A DNA stretch of 64,000 nucleotides from Puntigrus tetrazona (taxonomy: Eukaryota > Chordata > Actinopteri > Cypriniformes > Cyprinidae). Below, piece after piece: positions 24,010 through 50,240 of this stretch; positions within the stretch are counted from its first letter, which is position 1; each line of letters begins with the position of its first letter. The stretch is taken from the NCBI RefSeq assembly GCF_018831695.1, contig NC_056701.1, forward strand, positions 18,550,667 through 18,614,666. Reading direction: 5' to 3'. Below the pieces are notes generated by a model. That model saw only the letters and a program-made list of their open reading frames with translations. It was not told the DNA's origin and did not search any database. The translations under genes and the position numbers were made by a program.

Positions 24010-25542
24010 GAAACATCTTCCCAGCGCCTGTCCAGTCACAGAGGTCCTCCACCAAGAGATCCAGCAGCACTTTCGACATACAGCAGGCGGAGAAGACACA
24101 AACAAACCCACTGTGCCACCTAAACCATCTTGCATCAGCACATCCACAGCCAAGGTTCAACCTAACCTTCAGTATCTTCTTCAGCCCTGGTCTTTCTGTC
24201 TTTTCCACCTTTTCCATGTTTTGGTCTCTCTTCTGCTGGGTTGCTCATCTAGATCAGTTTGTTCTCTTTTGTAAATGCTTTGATAAATTGTTTGCCTCCA
24301 GCCTCTGTAGAAATACATATTGTATCTTTCTTTGACAATAAATTCTCTTGTTTCATTCTCTTCTTTATTAGCCCACTCTTTTTCTCTTCTTAAAATTACT
24401 TTGCAATTTGATTACCTTCCCTTGTCTTATTTTCCTCTGGTACATAGGACATTATATGGGGTTTTCTCGTAAAAAAAGATAAAGCCCAGGGAAGCTCTTC
24501 AGTAACTAATCAAGTGATTTTGTTGTGTAATTTATGCGAGTATTGTCTCCACCCGCATTTGTCTTTCGTCTTCAGAGAGTAGTTGTCCAGGATAAACCGC
24601 TTCTGAAGCAGTGATCCACCAGACGTCATGTGTATTACTCAGCTCCGCTGAGAACAGGGCTGATCTCTGTGAGTGACAGCAGGGAAGGATTTGGATGAAG
24701 TCACTTGTGTTTTCCACTGTGTTGTTTTCAGCCCACACATTTGTATACAAGCCAACATTGCATCATCCCTCCTAACTGGTGTGTTGGAGCCCCCTTGCTC
24801 TAGGTCGTTGCACACTTTTCTCGTAGGACAGATGGAGCCTGGCAACCACAAGTCCACCTGATTGCAAGCATTAGATCCTCTTACAGAGCCTCTCGTTCAG
24901 TGAGGTGCTCATTTGCATTAAACACACAGCTAATGGGCCTCCTTGAAGCTTTACAAAAAATGGCTGTTGGCTGTTAGTGAGTCTAGTCTTCGCTCTAGTG
25001 CTTGATCTTGTGTAGGTAACATATCCAGAGAGAGACAAGACTACAGAAAGCGTTCATTATTTTGTATTGCATAGAGAGCTTTTGTCATTTTCTTGCAGAA
25101 GCGTATAATTTATATTTTCTGAATTTAATACAAGAAATTATAGGTAATGTGTGTCTGTGTGTGTGAGAATGAATGAGAGGATTGTGCTGAGATGCATGTG
25201 TTCTATTAAAAACACATCACCCTCCTGCCTGTCTTGCCTGTCTTCTCCTCCAGCACTTCCTTTGACTGTTGGTGATGGCAAATACACAGTTGGAAATTGG
25301 TTGAAAAATATTACCAAATATAATACACAGATTCATCTCCTCCTCTCTCTCATTCTTCTCAGACTGGCGGTGGAAAAGCATTGTCTCGCCTCAAGCACCT
25401 ACAGCAGAGCGGATCAGAAAAGAGCAAAACAAGCAAACAGAGAGAGGACTTCCTTAGAAACCAGGGTCAGCAGCAGGTATGATCTGTCGTTATGTCTGTC
25501 TGTTGTCCTGTATATCAGTTCTTCTATCATTTATTGTTCTAC

Positions 25543-25579
<37 letters not shown>

Positions 25580-28500
25580 GTCTACAGTTATGCTTATAAA
25601 TGTGCATAAGTTTACATACCCCATGCAGTGCAAGCACAATGTCAATAATTCTAACAAAATAAGAGGGATCATGAAAATTGGATGGTATTCTTTATTAAAG
25701 ACTGACCTGAATAAGCTCTTTTAATTAACAGATGTTTCTATTTACACTCCACAAAATTTACTAATAGAATAGATTTGGATGATCAGAGTAAATTGCATTT
25801 ATTTTGTGCTGTGCTAAATGAAAAAACAATTTACATAAAAGTTTACACATCAACCTGTTAAAAAATGTTATTCCTCTGGCTCTTTTTTATTTTAAAGTAA
25901 TGGAAATTTTCATGACCCCTCTTATTTTATCGTATTTGCATAACTATTATTAACATGTTTGCATGTTCTGCAAAGGGTATGCAAATGTCTATTTCAGATC
26001 TATTCAAATATATCTAGGCCTAATCTTAGTTTTGGTTTATTGTTAGTGTAGCCTTAAAATTAAACTTGGTCTTAGTCTTGTATTTTGTCTAGTTGATTTT
26101 AGGCTTAGTCTGGTCCCAGTTTAATCTTAGTCTTGTAGTCTTGGTCTCTTTTTGGTTTGTTTTTTGTTTGCATGGAACATGGTTTTAGACTTTTTCTTAG
26201 CTTTACAGTTGCGTAAGCTTCTATGAACTTTTAAAATGGTTTGCTGAAAGCTTAGAAGATCATTTTCTACTTGAAACCAATTCATAATGTCTGTCTGAGT
26301 CAAATTCCACAGCTCAGACTATTGCCGAGAGCCTTAGGAGACGTGTGTGTATATGCGTGTGTTTGTCTGTGCGTGTCAGTCACAAGTGAAGTGAGGCTGG
26401 GAGAGAACTTTCTAGCAGTGACGCTTTGAAAAACTGAATTGGAGCGTCAATCGTGGAACATTTGGGACTCTAAAGTGCACTTAAAACCCTCCAACAGAAC
26501 AAAGAAACCAGAGACAGGTGGGTCTCAGGAGAAGGGGGAGAGAGAAAGCATGAAGCCAGAGACTAGGGATATGTGAGCTCTACAACATAAGCGAAGTGAA
26601 TGAGACAGGTGCAGAAAACAGGGGAGGGTTTGAAAGATGGATTAGAGGGAGAAAAAGACGCACACACACACACGGACAGCTATGGGCCTGTGTGCTGTAG
26701 GTAAGAAGAAGATAGATATTCTGGTGCTCTGTAAATCTCCTCACTCTGTGTTTAATAAATCTGGCCCCTGTTCAACAGGCCATGAATATTAGAAAAGAAT
26801 CTAATCTTTTATGGGGAAGGAAGAGAGAAGCAGATATTGGCGAGAGAGCGAGCAAGATCAGAGGGTTCATTGCAACTATAATTACAGGAGAGCATATTTG
26901 CTGTTATAGGCACTCCTGCTAAGCTGGATATGATCAGGATTTAGTCTTGTCAGTGTAACAGCTAATTATTCCCTTTGAAATGGACTGCGTATATCTCCTT
27001 TTTGTCTTAACCCTCTTAGCAGCAAATGGATACAAACATTTATGCACACTCATCTTTTCATCCAGACTCTCATCATTTCATTGAGACTTTTTTGCGCTTG
27101 CTGTGCCTTTCACTGTAAGCTTCATCCATTTGATTTAGTTTTAAAGTCGTCTCTCAAAAGACTTCATCTTTGAGCTTCATCCTTGCTCACCCTGACTGCT
27201 TCAAGTAAATTAGCACATCACTGCTCTCTTTTGGACTGGTTCACTTGCTATTTCTGACCTTCTGTATTTATTGGACTAATTGCAAATGATATGTACACCA
27301 CCTTTCAAATGTTTGGGTTTTTAATAAGTCTCTTACTTATTTAACAAAGTCTGCATTTATTTGATCTAAAATACAACACAGTATATTGCATTTTAAAAAT
27401 AAGTTTTTTATATATTATATCTGTAGATTTATAGAAACTGTGATGCGTTTTTCAGGGTTCTTTGAATAGAAAGGTCAAAATAACATTTATTTTAAACTGA
27501 AATTTCTTTGTGACATCATACATGTTTTTCATCTATCATGCTATCATGTTTGACTGTCACATGCATCTTCCTCGCTAAATGAAAATATTAATTTCTTCCC
27601 AAAGAAAAGAAAACTTAACTAACCCCCAACTTTTGAATAGTATTGTACAATTCTTTTTTTTTTTCTGGTTACACTATTAACAAGTTGCTTATTAGCATAC
27701 CAATTATTAACGTTGTGGATGTTTATTATCACTTTTAAAGCACATGTTCTGCAAGACCACATTCTACATGCCTAATCCTACCCAATATCTTAATAACTAA
27801 CATCTAATAACTATTAATAAACAGCAAATTAGGAGTATACTGAAAAATAAAAAGTATGCTATTGGTTTGTTAATAGCGAGAATTGGACTTTAAAATAAAG
27901 TGTGACCTCATTTCCCAAAAAACTCTAGCTGTTAAAACTTTTATGCTGTCTTGCAGACAAAATTGGTTTTCTCAAATTGTGTGTATATGTGTTCACATAT
28001 TTTGTTAATGTATCTTTTTATCTTTATCTTAAATTGTTTGTGTACCACCTTAGTGCCCATTCTCATTTCACATATGACTTCTTTGAACAGCTTTGTGTCT
28101 ATTCTCAATTACATGAGCTTGTGGCACATAAATTTTAAAAGGGCAGAGAAAGTAAGTGGGAAATGGCCAAAAGGGAAATGTATTCCTTATGACTGTGCAA
28201 AAGCAGTAGCTATTTTAATCTCCATCATGGTTGTGTTCTCCAGGGACTTTTTGAGAAGCCTCTGTGAAAAGGACATGGGCCAGCAGGTTTGGAAAAGAGT
28301 GAGAGAAATGAAAGAGAGGGAGAAGGTTAAAGGGAAGAGAGATACGGGCGAGAGAGAGATGGAGAGTCTTTTTCTGCTCTATCAGGGTGGAATAATTGGC
28401 ACTTCATGTGGAAAGACACGGGCTCTCCGGGCTCTCTCTTCGCCCTCATCGCTCTCTCCTCTTCACTCCTTGTATCCGTGCTGTCTATCCATCTCCCTCA

Positions 28501-29708
28501 CAACTGATTAGAGTTTAAGCAGCTCTCAATGGAACTCTTTCAGCATCCTGTCACACAGGAACCGAAAGAGTGTTTGTGAGTGACTGATGGTAATAGAGAC
28601 GCATATACGCTCATGTTCAATAAACCCACCAAGATCTTGCCTACTGGTCAGTTTCTCCTAGCATAATGCATTGTGGGTGTTGTATATGTACATGGATTCG
28701 CCCTCATGTGGTGAAGCTGTGTACCAGGCTAGCATCATGCATGAATGATCCTAACCTGAATAACGTTGTCCTGTGTTTGTCTTCATTTTTCCTCCCATTG
28801 TCCCCTTCCTCTCACATTTTCCTCTTCGTCACCGCAACCCTGGCCCTCATGGCAACCATTAACGTCCAACTCCTTGACCCAGTGAGCAGAAGTGAGCGAC
28901 CCAAACCAACCTGACCTGACCGAAGCTTGTCCACCTCCTCCTCTGCTGTCTTCACCACCACTTCTTCATCAGCATCTCCTGACTGAAGCCCACAATCCTT
29001 CACCCAGTTCCTCCTAGTCAATCCTTTATGCTTTTAAGAAAGAAAAAAAAAACATCACACAGCTGTCAATATTCACCAGAGCCTCATTCATTCCTTTGAG
29101 AAAGAGAGAGAGAGAGATTAGAGATTAATGACGTATTAAAGCGAAACCAAACCTTAAAATCCTCCCAAAATGTTTTTATTCTGTTCTTCTCTACCTACTC
29201 CTCTGTCCTTTATCCTCCATACTTTTGCCCTCAACACCCACCCCCTCAGGCTCTGAGTCTGAACATCAGCAGAGCCAGAGCCACCGAGTCGCTCTTCGCA
29301 AGCACCAGAGCCGCAAGCTTCTCCGGCCACCTGCCCTCCAGATTGCGAAAGTACCCCCAGGAGGGGGCGCTGTCCTCCTTGACAGCCTCCTCAAACCAGG
29401 CCAAGGCGCTTCTGGCTAGCCTTTCCACATCCAGTCTCTCAGCCGAGGCACTCCTCTTGTCATCTACCTTAAGACAACACCGGTTTCTCAGAGAGCAGAA
29501 CTTCAACTCCTCAAGCCTTCCCCTTCCCATCTCCAACGGCCGCTCCCCGCCTTCTCCTACTTCACCTACTTCCTCTTCTTCACCCACATCTCCCTCCGCT
29601 CTCAACTCACTGAGTCTGTCATCATTGGCCCTGAAACCCTCCGTCACCGGCAGCTTGGAGTGGAACAAGACTGAACCCAAGACAGCGACTCCAGACGATA
29701 GCAATTAA
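24010..29708 (+). CDS. C-terminal exons of an unrecognised gene
   Basis: I do not recognise this gene. Three exons with good splice signals chain in one frame: 24010-24154 (acceptor at a gap edge), 25363-25476 (pyrimidine-rich acceptor TTCTTCTCAG, donor CAG|GTATGA) and 29250-29708 (acceptor after a long CT-rich tract, TAA stop). Exon phases are compatible (2-0, 0-0, 0). The predicted peptide has a proline segment (KPTVPPKPS), a Lys/Gln-rich segment (SRLKHLQQSGSEKSKTSKQ) and a final exon of 152 codons rich in Ser, Leu and Ala (HLPSRLRKYPQEGALSSL; QAKALLASLSTSSLSAEA), ending in a Pro/Ser tail. It looks like the disordered tail of a larger cytoplasmic protein. The upstream part is lost in the gap 23901-24000. 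Further exons between 25476 and 29250 are possible but not seen. Confidence 0.6.
25541..25580. repeat. (CTAT)n microsatellite
   Basis: About ten copies of CTAT lie in the intron after exon 25363-25476, directly beside the foldback element that starts near 25600. Confidence 0.9.
25606..25985. mobile_element. Foldback MITE-like element
   Basis: The left arm (ATAAGTTTACATACCCCATG to AAGAGGGATCATGAAAATT, about 25606-25680) is the imperfect reverse complement of the right arm (AATTTTCATGACCCCTCTTA to GGGTATGCAAATGTC, about 25903-25985). Arms are about 80 bp around a 220-bp AT-rich centre with no coding capacity. It is likely a non-autonomous DNA transposon, inserted next to a CTAT microsatellite. 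Confidence 0.7.
25986..29249 (+). other. Intron of the unrecognised gene
   Basis: No exon is convincing in these 3.3 kb. A family B repeat copy lies at 27290-27655 (CTGCATTTATTTGATC; AACCCCCAACTTTTGAATAG nearby). A purine-rich stretch near 28280-28370 (GAGAGAAATGAAAGAGAGGG) gives a long open frame without splice support, which I did not call. Confidence 0.45.
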
Positions 29709-30417
29709 GGATGATATGGCCGGAAATTATTCATATATAGCTTAAGTAAAGGAACTTAAATGTGGCTGATCTACAAAAAAAGTTTTTTTTGGAGGCTTAG
29801 TTTTGTTTACCTTACTATCCTTACCAAGACACCTTGTGAAGAACAGTGATGGTGGCAAGGAGGCAGGTGACTTACCGCTTTCCAAAATAGGTTAACTTTT
29901 CTTCAGTTTGTGTACAGAATCAAACTGTAAACCATACCTACTCTGAGTTTCTGCCAGTTCCCCAAACTAGAGAACCAACAGATGGGCTTGGACACTCACC
30001 ACCAGCCTGTTTCCAGCTCCACTGCACAGCCAGCATCACACCACCCACGGGAGGCCTGGGGAAGGACTCTTTACCCGAACCCTCATTCATTTGCCAAATC
30101 TTACATGTTGGAGATCTAGCTGAGTTCGGTAGATGTCCATCAAGTGTAAAATCAAGACTGTAAGACTATGTAAAACCAAGTAGAGTTGCAATAATCGGAA
30201 AGTGAGTACTGTAGTAGTCGGTGTTTGTTGAGACGTTTTATTGCTCATATCTATATCAACTGAAGGAATGTTTAAAAAAAAAAATAACAACAGCAAAACC
30301 TTAAATGTTGAGGCAGCATCACTTGCTCTAATGTAGATTTTTGCTATCAGTCGTACTGCTAAAGGAAAATAACTGAAATTGGTGCTAAGATTAACATTTT
30401 GATGATTATACAGTCCC

Positions 30418-30665
30418 TTAAAGGGATAGCTCATCTAAAAATTAATATTCTGTCATGATCTACTCCTTCGTGTGTTGTTGCGAATGCCTTGGTTTATTGT
30501 CTATGCATTCAAAGTCATTGGGGTCTAACATTGCTTCAGACCCCACTGACTTTAATTGTGTGGACAAAAGCACCTTCAAAATATCTTCTTTTGTGTTCTA
30601 CAGAAAAAAGTGATTCATGCAGAATTTTCATTTTGCAAAGAACTATCCCTTTGATATACATACAC
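30418..30665 (+). repeat. Dispersed repeat, family C
   Basis: It begins TTAAAGGGATAGCTCATCTA, close to the TTAAAGGGATAGTTCACCCA start of a very common cyprinid element, and ends with AAAGAACTATCCCTTTGATA, its inverted end. Related fragments lie at 38165-38260, 46300-46460, 53500-53800 and 62450-62700. Confidence 0.65.
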
Positions 30666-33600
30666 TGCCTAAGAGTCTATTTTTGTTCTCATTTGCACTC
30701 AAATAGGCCTTCATACAGCCATTGTACATGTTTGCTGTAACTTAGCACAAGTTGTCATGGCAACAGAGGAATTGTGGGAAACGTGGAGGGCTTCCTGCTT
30801 TTCATTATTAGTTATGGGATGGTGTCGTTAGGCTTTTGTTTTCTTAAGTTCTTAACATTCACAGTTTTTATACATAAGGATATAGGAAACTCCTCTGTTC
30901 TTGTCATTAAAGAAGCACAAGAAGCTAGAGAAAGTACAATAATCTGACAATCATCAAAAATTCGGCACAAGCTGTCTTAACCTTTGGGCCTCGCAGATTG
31001 TGAAACCCAATTCCAATTTAAAAGAACAAACAGATGGTTAGGTTCACCATGTAGGGGTTGCACAAGTAAGAAGAAGGTTAATTCCACAGCACGTATGCCA
31101 GTGGACGTGATCCATCGAGTGGAAGACATCTGTGCGCTAGAGCATTCCAACTCATCCTTTCTCCTAATGAGCCAGTCAAATTCTCCGCTTATATTTCTAT
31201 CAAACCACACACACTTAGATTCACTATCATTTTTAGAAAGTAATTGTGTGCCAGTTTATGATTACCTAGAATGGTGATACAAATATGAATATTACATGCG
31301 ATCTTTGGTTTCATTGCTCTCCACAGTCATAACACTAAAATGCAAGAGCATCCTTTTTTAGGTCACTGAGGCTCTGGTTCTGCCCATTCCTTTTTTTTCC
31401 CATTCCAGTCCTCATGACATTCAAATGCACACACACACTTACAGCAAAAGATTTTTTTTCTTCTCGCAAGGGTATTCCTATGTTGTGAATTTGTCAATGT
31501 GACAACCTGCAGGTTTCCTCATGTGCCCAGAGAATTTAAATGTGTAAAGGGGAGTGAATAGAGCAAGAGGGGAGATTTTTCCAGCTTTCTGATGAAACAA
31601 ATGTGTGAAATTGATTACTTGTGGTGCGGGGTTTAAAATAATGGCTTAAGCACTAGGTTGACGTCGAGAGGAAACGGACAGAGGGGAGATTAGTGGTTTT
31701 ACTCCGTGTGTCGCAGCCAAATCGGACTGTAATTCATGTCCGAAATGTACAAAGATTCACGTGGGAGGTGCTGTGAGAGGCAAAAAGGTCAAGATTAGGC
31801 TGTTACATGCATGGAAACGCCTGTATTCAAGCAATGTTATTTGAGTTTAATATATGTGAATGAAAGAGGAAACAAAGCTTTATTTGCAATTCATGCCTGG
31901 ATCTGCTAGTAACACAAAAAGTTGAGCAGTGGCTTTAAATTATTAAAACTTGATTTATACTCTTGATTTATTTTTTTAGACTGGAAATTTCACAGCAAGC
32001 ATCAAATTCACAGCTCGGTCTATTTAAGGACCCAGACCGAACAAACTAGCAAATGAGACAAATTTAGCAATTGGTGTTGTAGTAAGCTCTCTCAAACGTT
32101 CGAAGCGTTACACTTGTGGCTACGGTTTCACATAAACGAGAAGCGGGTTTCGTGCATGGATGGAGATGGTAAGAATCTACAGCACTTCCTGTCAGGAAGT
32201 ACACTTCATCCTCTCAGTAAAGCCACTGGTAGAAATTTGTGAGCTAAGAAAAGACTTTCTTGACCCCCTCAGAGACTGCGATGGATAAATGTAGAAAGGT
32301 GGTGAAATCTCCCTTTTAAAGTAGAGTCTTTCTCTCTCAAAACGTGGTATGATAACAGCTCAGACATGGTATATAAATACATCTTTGAAGTTAGTCATTT
32401 ATTTTTCACTCAACACGGTTGGTTAAAAAAAATGTATGATGCAAGATTTGCGTTTGTATATTTTTTGTTTGTTGATTTTATATTAACTGAGATTTATTTG
32501 TACATATTTTGGTTTTTGTAATCTTGAGGAAATATATAGCACACTAGAAAATTATTTATTCATAAGAGAAGTGTTTTGTATATTGAGTTGAAAATATTAC
32601 ACTGTACAGCCCGGTTCATGTATAAAGTATAGCTGCATCTAACCACAGGTTGATATTTTGTTAATTTTCTGAGTTGTTTTAAGTGTTGGGTGAATCTGAA
32701 AAAGCCTTTATCCAGCCAGCCATTCAAAAGAATATAATTAATGCGATCCGAGTGAAATCGGGTTCTTTGCTGATACGTATGAAGCTCTAATCTGTATTGT
32801 GACCTTAGAATGTCATTTGCTAACTCTTAATTTGTTTGCTTTGAGTGAAATGAACAATGTGGATATAATGGAAAATGTAAATGAACTTTTACGGCCCTCT
32901 TCTGCCCTCTAGTGGTAGGGAGTAAGTCTGCAATTTCATTTCACTACTGAATAATAACAGATGTTTAAACTGTCAATGTACAAATGCCTTGGTCAAGGAA
33001 ACAGTTGCACAAGTGTTTCTGCCACATTATGCTAATTTTGAGTTGCAGGTTAGAGTTTCCCCCAGAAAGACTGCAGGAAATAGGAGGAGCTGGATGCTTC
33101 TGAAGTTATGTCTGGCCAAAAAATGACACAGAGTAATTTTGAGAAAGCACATTCTATGATGGAACGTCTTTATGTAGAATATTTTACCAGAGCTCTTTAG
33201 TCCTTTAAGTGAGTTTTTTTTCTACATGGATGTGTGGATGTTACAAAATTATGACATCAAACGAAAATAATTAAATACTAGAAAAGAGTAAAAGGAAAAA
33301 AGACTATAGCGTGTAAATAAAAACGTAATTATTAGAGAGTCCTACAAAATTATGTCCAGAAAAAAAAAAAAAGTTTTATTTAAAAGATGGAGTTATAAGG
33401 TATATATTAAAAGTTTTAAAAATATTAAAAACAATAATTATAGCAATGCATGTACATTCTAAAAGCAATCGCACGTGCAGATGATTTTAAAAAACAAAGT
33501 TATCTACATGTTTTTTTTTAAAAAAAAGTCAACGGAGAGAATAGCGAGGTCAAGTGCAATGATATGAGGCTCACGGCTGTAGAGCCGAGTAGGAAAAAAT

Positions 33601-34015
33601 GACTTTTTCTATGTCTGATTTCTTTGTGGCTCAGGCATGTCCAGTCTTACTGTAACCTGTGGTGATGTGGTAACCAGACTTGAGTGGCGAGCTCTGAGTG
33701 TGTTTTACTGAGAAACTGAGCAGATTAAACTCAGCTCTGGCCATCAGCGCACTAGTAGTGGTGCGAGCCCTTTACCCACGCTGTGACCCTCCCATCTCTA
33801 GAATAGAGTAATATACCAACTGAGAATCACTCTATATACACATAAGATATATAAGCACCTATAGATACAGAAGAAAAAGAAATTAATTTGTCAGTGTGGA
33901 TGCCATGATAACTTTGTGAGAAATGTGACTTTATTTTTATTTTATTTTATTTTTTCCTGTGAGAAATCGTTGAGAGCTGAGACCTTTTGTACATACTTGC
34001 TGTGGTTGTGTGTCT

Positions 34016-34021
34016 AATAAA
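34016..34021 (+). terminator. Candidate poly(A) signal of the unrecognised gene
   Basis: AATAAA is followed by a T-rich and G/T-containing stretch. It ends the gene-free tract after the stop at 29708 and lies about 450 bp from the fmnl1 stop, so the two genes converge. Confidence 0.5.
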
Positions 34022-34417
34022 GTACAGCTCTCTTCTATGACAATATTTCTACTGAGTCTTTCTTTTTATTCCCATAATAAATGAAATGTCTTACTGTACA
34101 ATGTTTTCACTGTTTTATTAAAATTAGGGTATTATTTATTATCCGGCTGTATTAAAAATGCCTACATCTATGAGCAATTTTTACAATTTCTTTAGCAATA
34201 TAAACACAGCAAAATGTGAAAAGTTAAGCTCAAGGAATTGTTAAAAAACCTTTTGTTCCTTATGTACAGTTATTTAGTAACATTCTCCTGTTTATCAGAT
34301 ATGTAAGCGTGTGTGATGATGGGTGTCTGTTAGTGTGACTTTGTTTGTGTGCAGCATCTGTTGTTGTGTGTGTTTGGCAGTCATTTTCTGTATGGCTATA
34401 CATAAATGTAAAAATAT

Positions 34418-34423
34418 TTTATT
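34418..34423 (-). terminator. Candidate poly(A) signal of fmnl1
   Basis: Plus-strand TTTATT reads AATAAA on the minus strand, about 50 nt past the fmnl1 stop. Another candidate lies near 34062, so a longer 3'UTR overlapping the convergent gene's end is also possible. Confidence 0.35.
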
Positions 34424-34474
34424 ACATAAAGAATGAGACCAGGGGTTATGAACAGAAATCTCTTTAAGTAACCC

Positions 34475-48366
<13,892 letters not shown>

Positions 48367-50240
48367 CACAATTTTCCTTATGAATTCCAGGATACTGAAG
48401 TCTTTCTGGATCAACCACTGACAATTCCCAAAGGACGAACTCTGGAGAAACCCAGACAAACCTCTGCGCAATCCACAGGTAGAAATCCACCGAAGTGTCT
48501 AGTCACTTAGATCCAGTGTAGCTGAAAGCACATGGAGTCTTTTAGGACATGCTGTTAGACAGCATGGATACCTTTCAAACCAAGAACAGTGTCCTGGACG
48601 GTGCACGTGATTGCGAAGAGGCTCTCAGTTTCAAAATGGGAGTAAACAGAACTTTCGCCTTTACTCAGTCAAAAAAAAGGAAGAAGAAAAGCCTGTTTAT
48701 GTTTTCACAATAAAGACAATAGAGGTCCCTTGAAAGTCCAGCTCTTCAGCCTTTCAGTGCGGCTGAGTGTGTTGATTACCAGCGTAACAGGCCTGTTCTC
48801 CAGTTGTCTGCCTCTCATGTGAGTGCTTCAGGTGTTGGAGCATCTTCCTTCACGGCCACCCCCACCGGATCAAGCCTGCAGAAGTTTCTTCCAGAAGAAT
48901 ACACAGATGTTGGCAAATTTACATGAAGGCACCTGTCCGAGCACACTGGTGTGTGTCACAGAAATGAGAGAGAAGCAGTTGTGACAGCAGGAGGAAACCA
49001 CAGAAAAAAAAAGCAGAAGCTTCAACACTTCCTGTTATACCTCGCACTAGAGAGAGAGCGCGCTGGGTGTGTCAGTTGAAGTTCTGTTTGAATTTAAAAA
49101 ATATGATGATCTAAAACATATCACAGCGCTCATGTGCTCGTTGTGTCCTGTATGGGTGTCACGACACTGATGCTGTTGGTCAGGGTTTGTTGTCACAAGA
49201 CAACTTGTTTTCTTGCTTTCATTTTCTTTCTAATTCTGTCCTAATTTCATAATATTTATGGGTATTTATAAGTTAATTACATAATTTACTAATACGTAGT
49301 TAAAATAAAAAAGTGTCTGTTTATGGACCCAAGCGTACAAGAACAGTTGTGTTTTTATTACCCAATAAATTTATTGATAAATATGGTAACAAATATATTG
49401 CAGACTGATAGTTAATGTTAGTTAATGCATTAACTACCGTTAGCTAATGGGACCTTACTGTAAAGTGTTATGTTTGTAATCAAATTGGGTAAACAACTGA
49501 ACACAATAAAATCACACTGTAATTTGTATTTGATTTTTATTTGTTTATTTATTGTTTTTTTTTTTTATTATCACATTTGTTTTATACTGAATACTGAAAT
49601 AATTTTTTTTATTCATTTTATTTTAAATTAATGAAATGTTTATCACTGGTTTCACTAAAAACAAACAAACCAAAAATCTATAATACTCTATTTAATGGAC
49701 AGAATTATTTTATTTATTTTGCTCCCTCTGGTAATAACAGCATAAATGTTCAAGAGCTCTTCCAAAGCCAAGACGTTAAGATTTATGCAGAAATTATATG
49801 CTAATATAGGCAGACAGAGTTGAATGGATGGATGGATGGATGGATGGATGGATGGATGGGGAGTAATGGAGTAAGGCCCTATATGTGCCATGTGAATTTT
49901 AACTCTCGGTTTGCTGTATGATAAACTCTTAGAGCACCACCATGTGGAATACATGCCCACACACTGATGTTTATCTTTACTAATAGTAAGGTATATCTAG
50001 GCTAATATAACGTAATACATACACAATCCAATGACTCAAAGTAGAAGAAGAAAAAGAAGAAGAAGAAATTGATAAACGAACAGATCGATATATTAATGAA
50101 CTAGAGTTCTTCGGAAGTCAAAGTCAGCAGTCTTGAAGAGAAAGAGAAGGACACAGTGGAGGATGAGCCTCTAGAGGTAAGACCAGATAGCGGCCAATAG
50201 GGGGCGCAGCTCCTAATATCCAGTCATTGTTTATTTCAAA
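48367..50240. promoter_or_regulatory. Divergent intergenic region between fmnl1 and mlx
   Basis: fmnl1 (minus) and mlx (plus) are transcribed away from each other across this 1.9 kb, so both promoters should be here, unless fmnl1 has an upstream non-coding exon. The fmnl1 frame stays open for 35 codons upstream of the MGN start (to 48471), but the myristoylation context favours 48366. A (GGAT)n array lies at about 49825-49859. I could not identify core promoter motifs with confidence. Confidence 0.5.
49825..49859. repeat. (GGAT)n microsatellite
   Basis: About eight to nine copies of the GGAT repeat. Confidence 0.9.

Larger units (their letters stand above)
29709..34035 (+). other. Long 3'UTR of the unrecognised gene
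   Basis: From the TAA at 29706-29708 to a poly(A) signal at 34016-34021 there are 4.3 kb without coding frames of note. I infer this is one long 3'UTR, as is common for neuronal and regulatory genes. It contains a family C dispersed repeat at 30418-30665. The inference rests on the absence of another gene and on the signal, not on transcript data. Confidence 0.45.

Noticed and set aside
27951..28511. 186-codon open frame in an intron
   Set aside because: It has no recognisable domain, a purine-rich low-complexity core, and no splice phase linking it to the flanking exons.
29246..29704. 152-codon antisense open frame
   Set aside because: It mirrors the terminal exon of the plus-strand gene, which has a strong acceptor and phase agreement.
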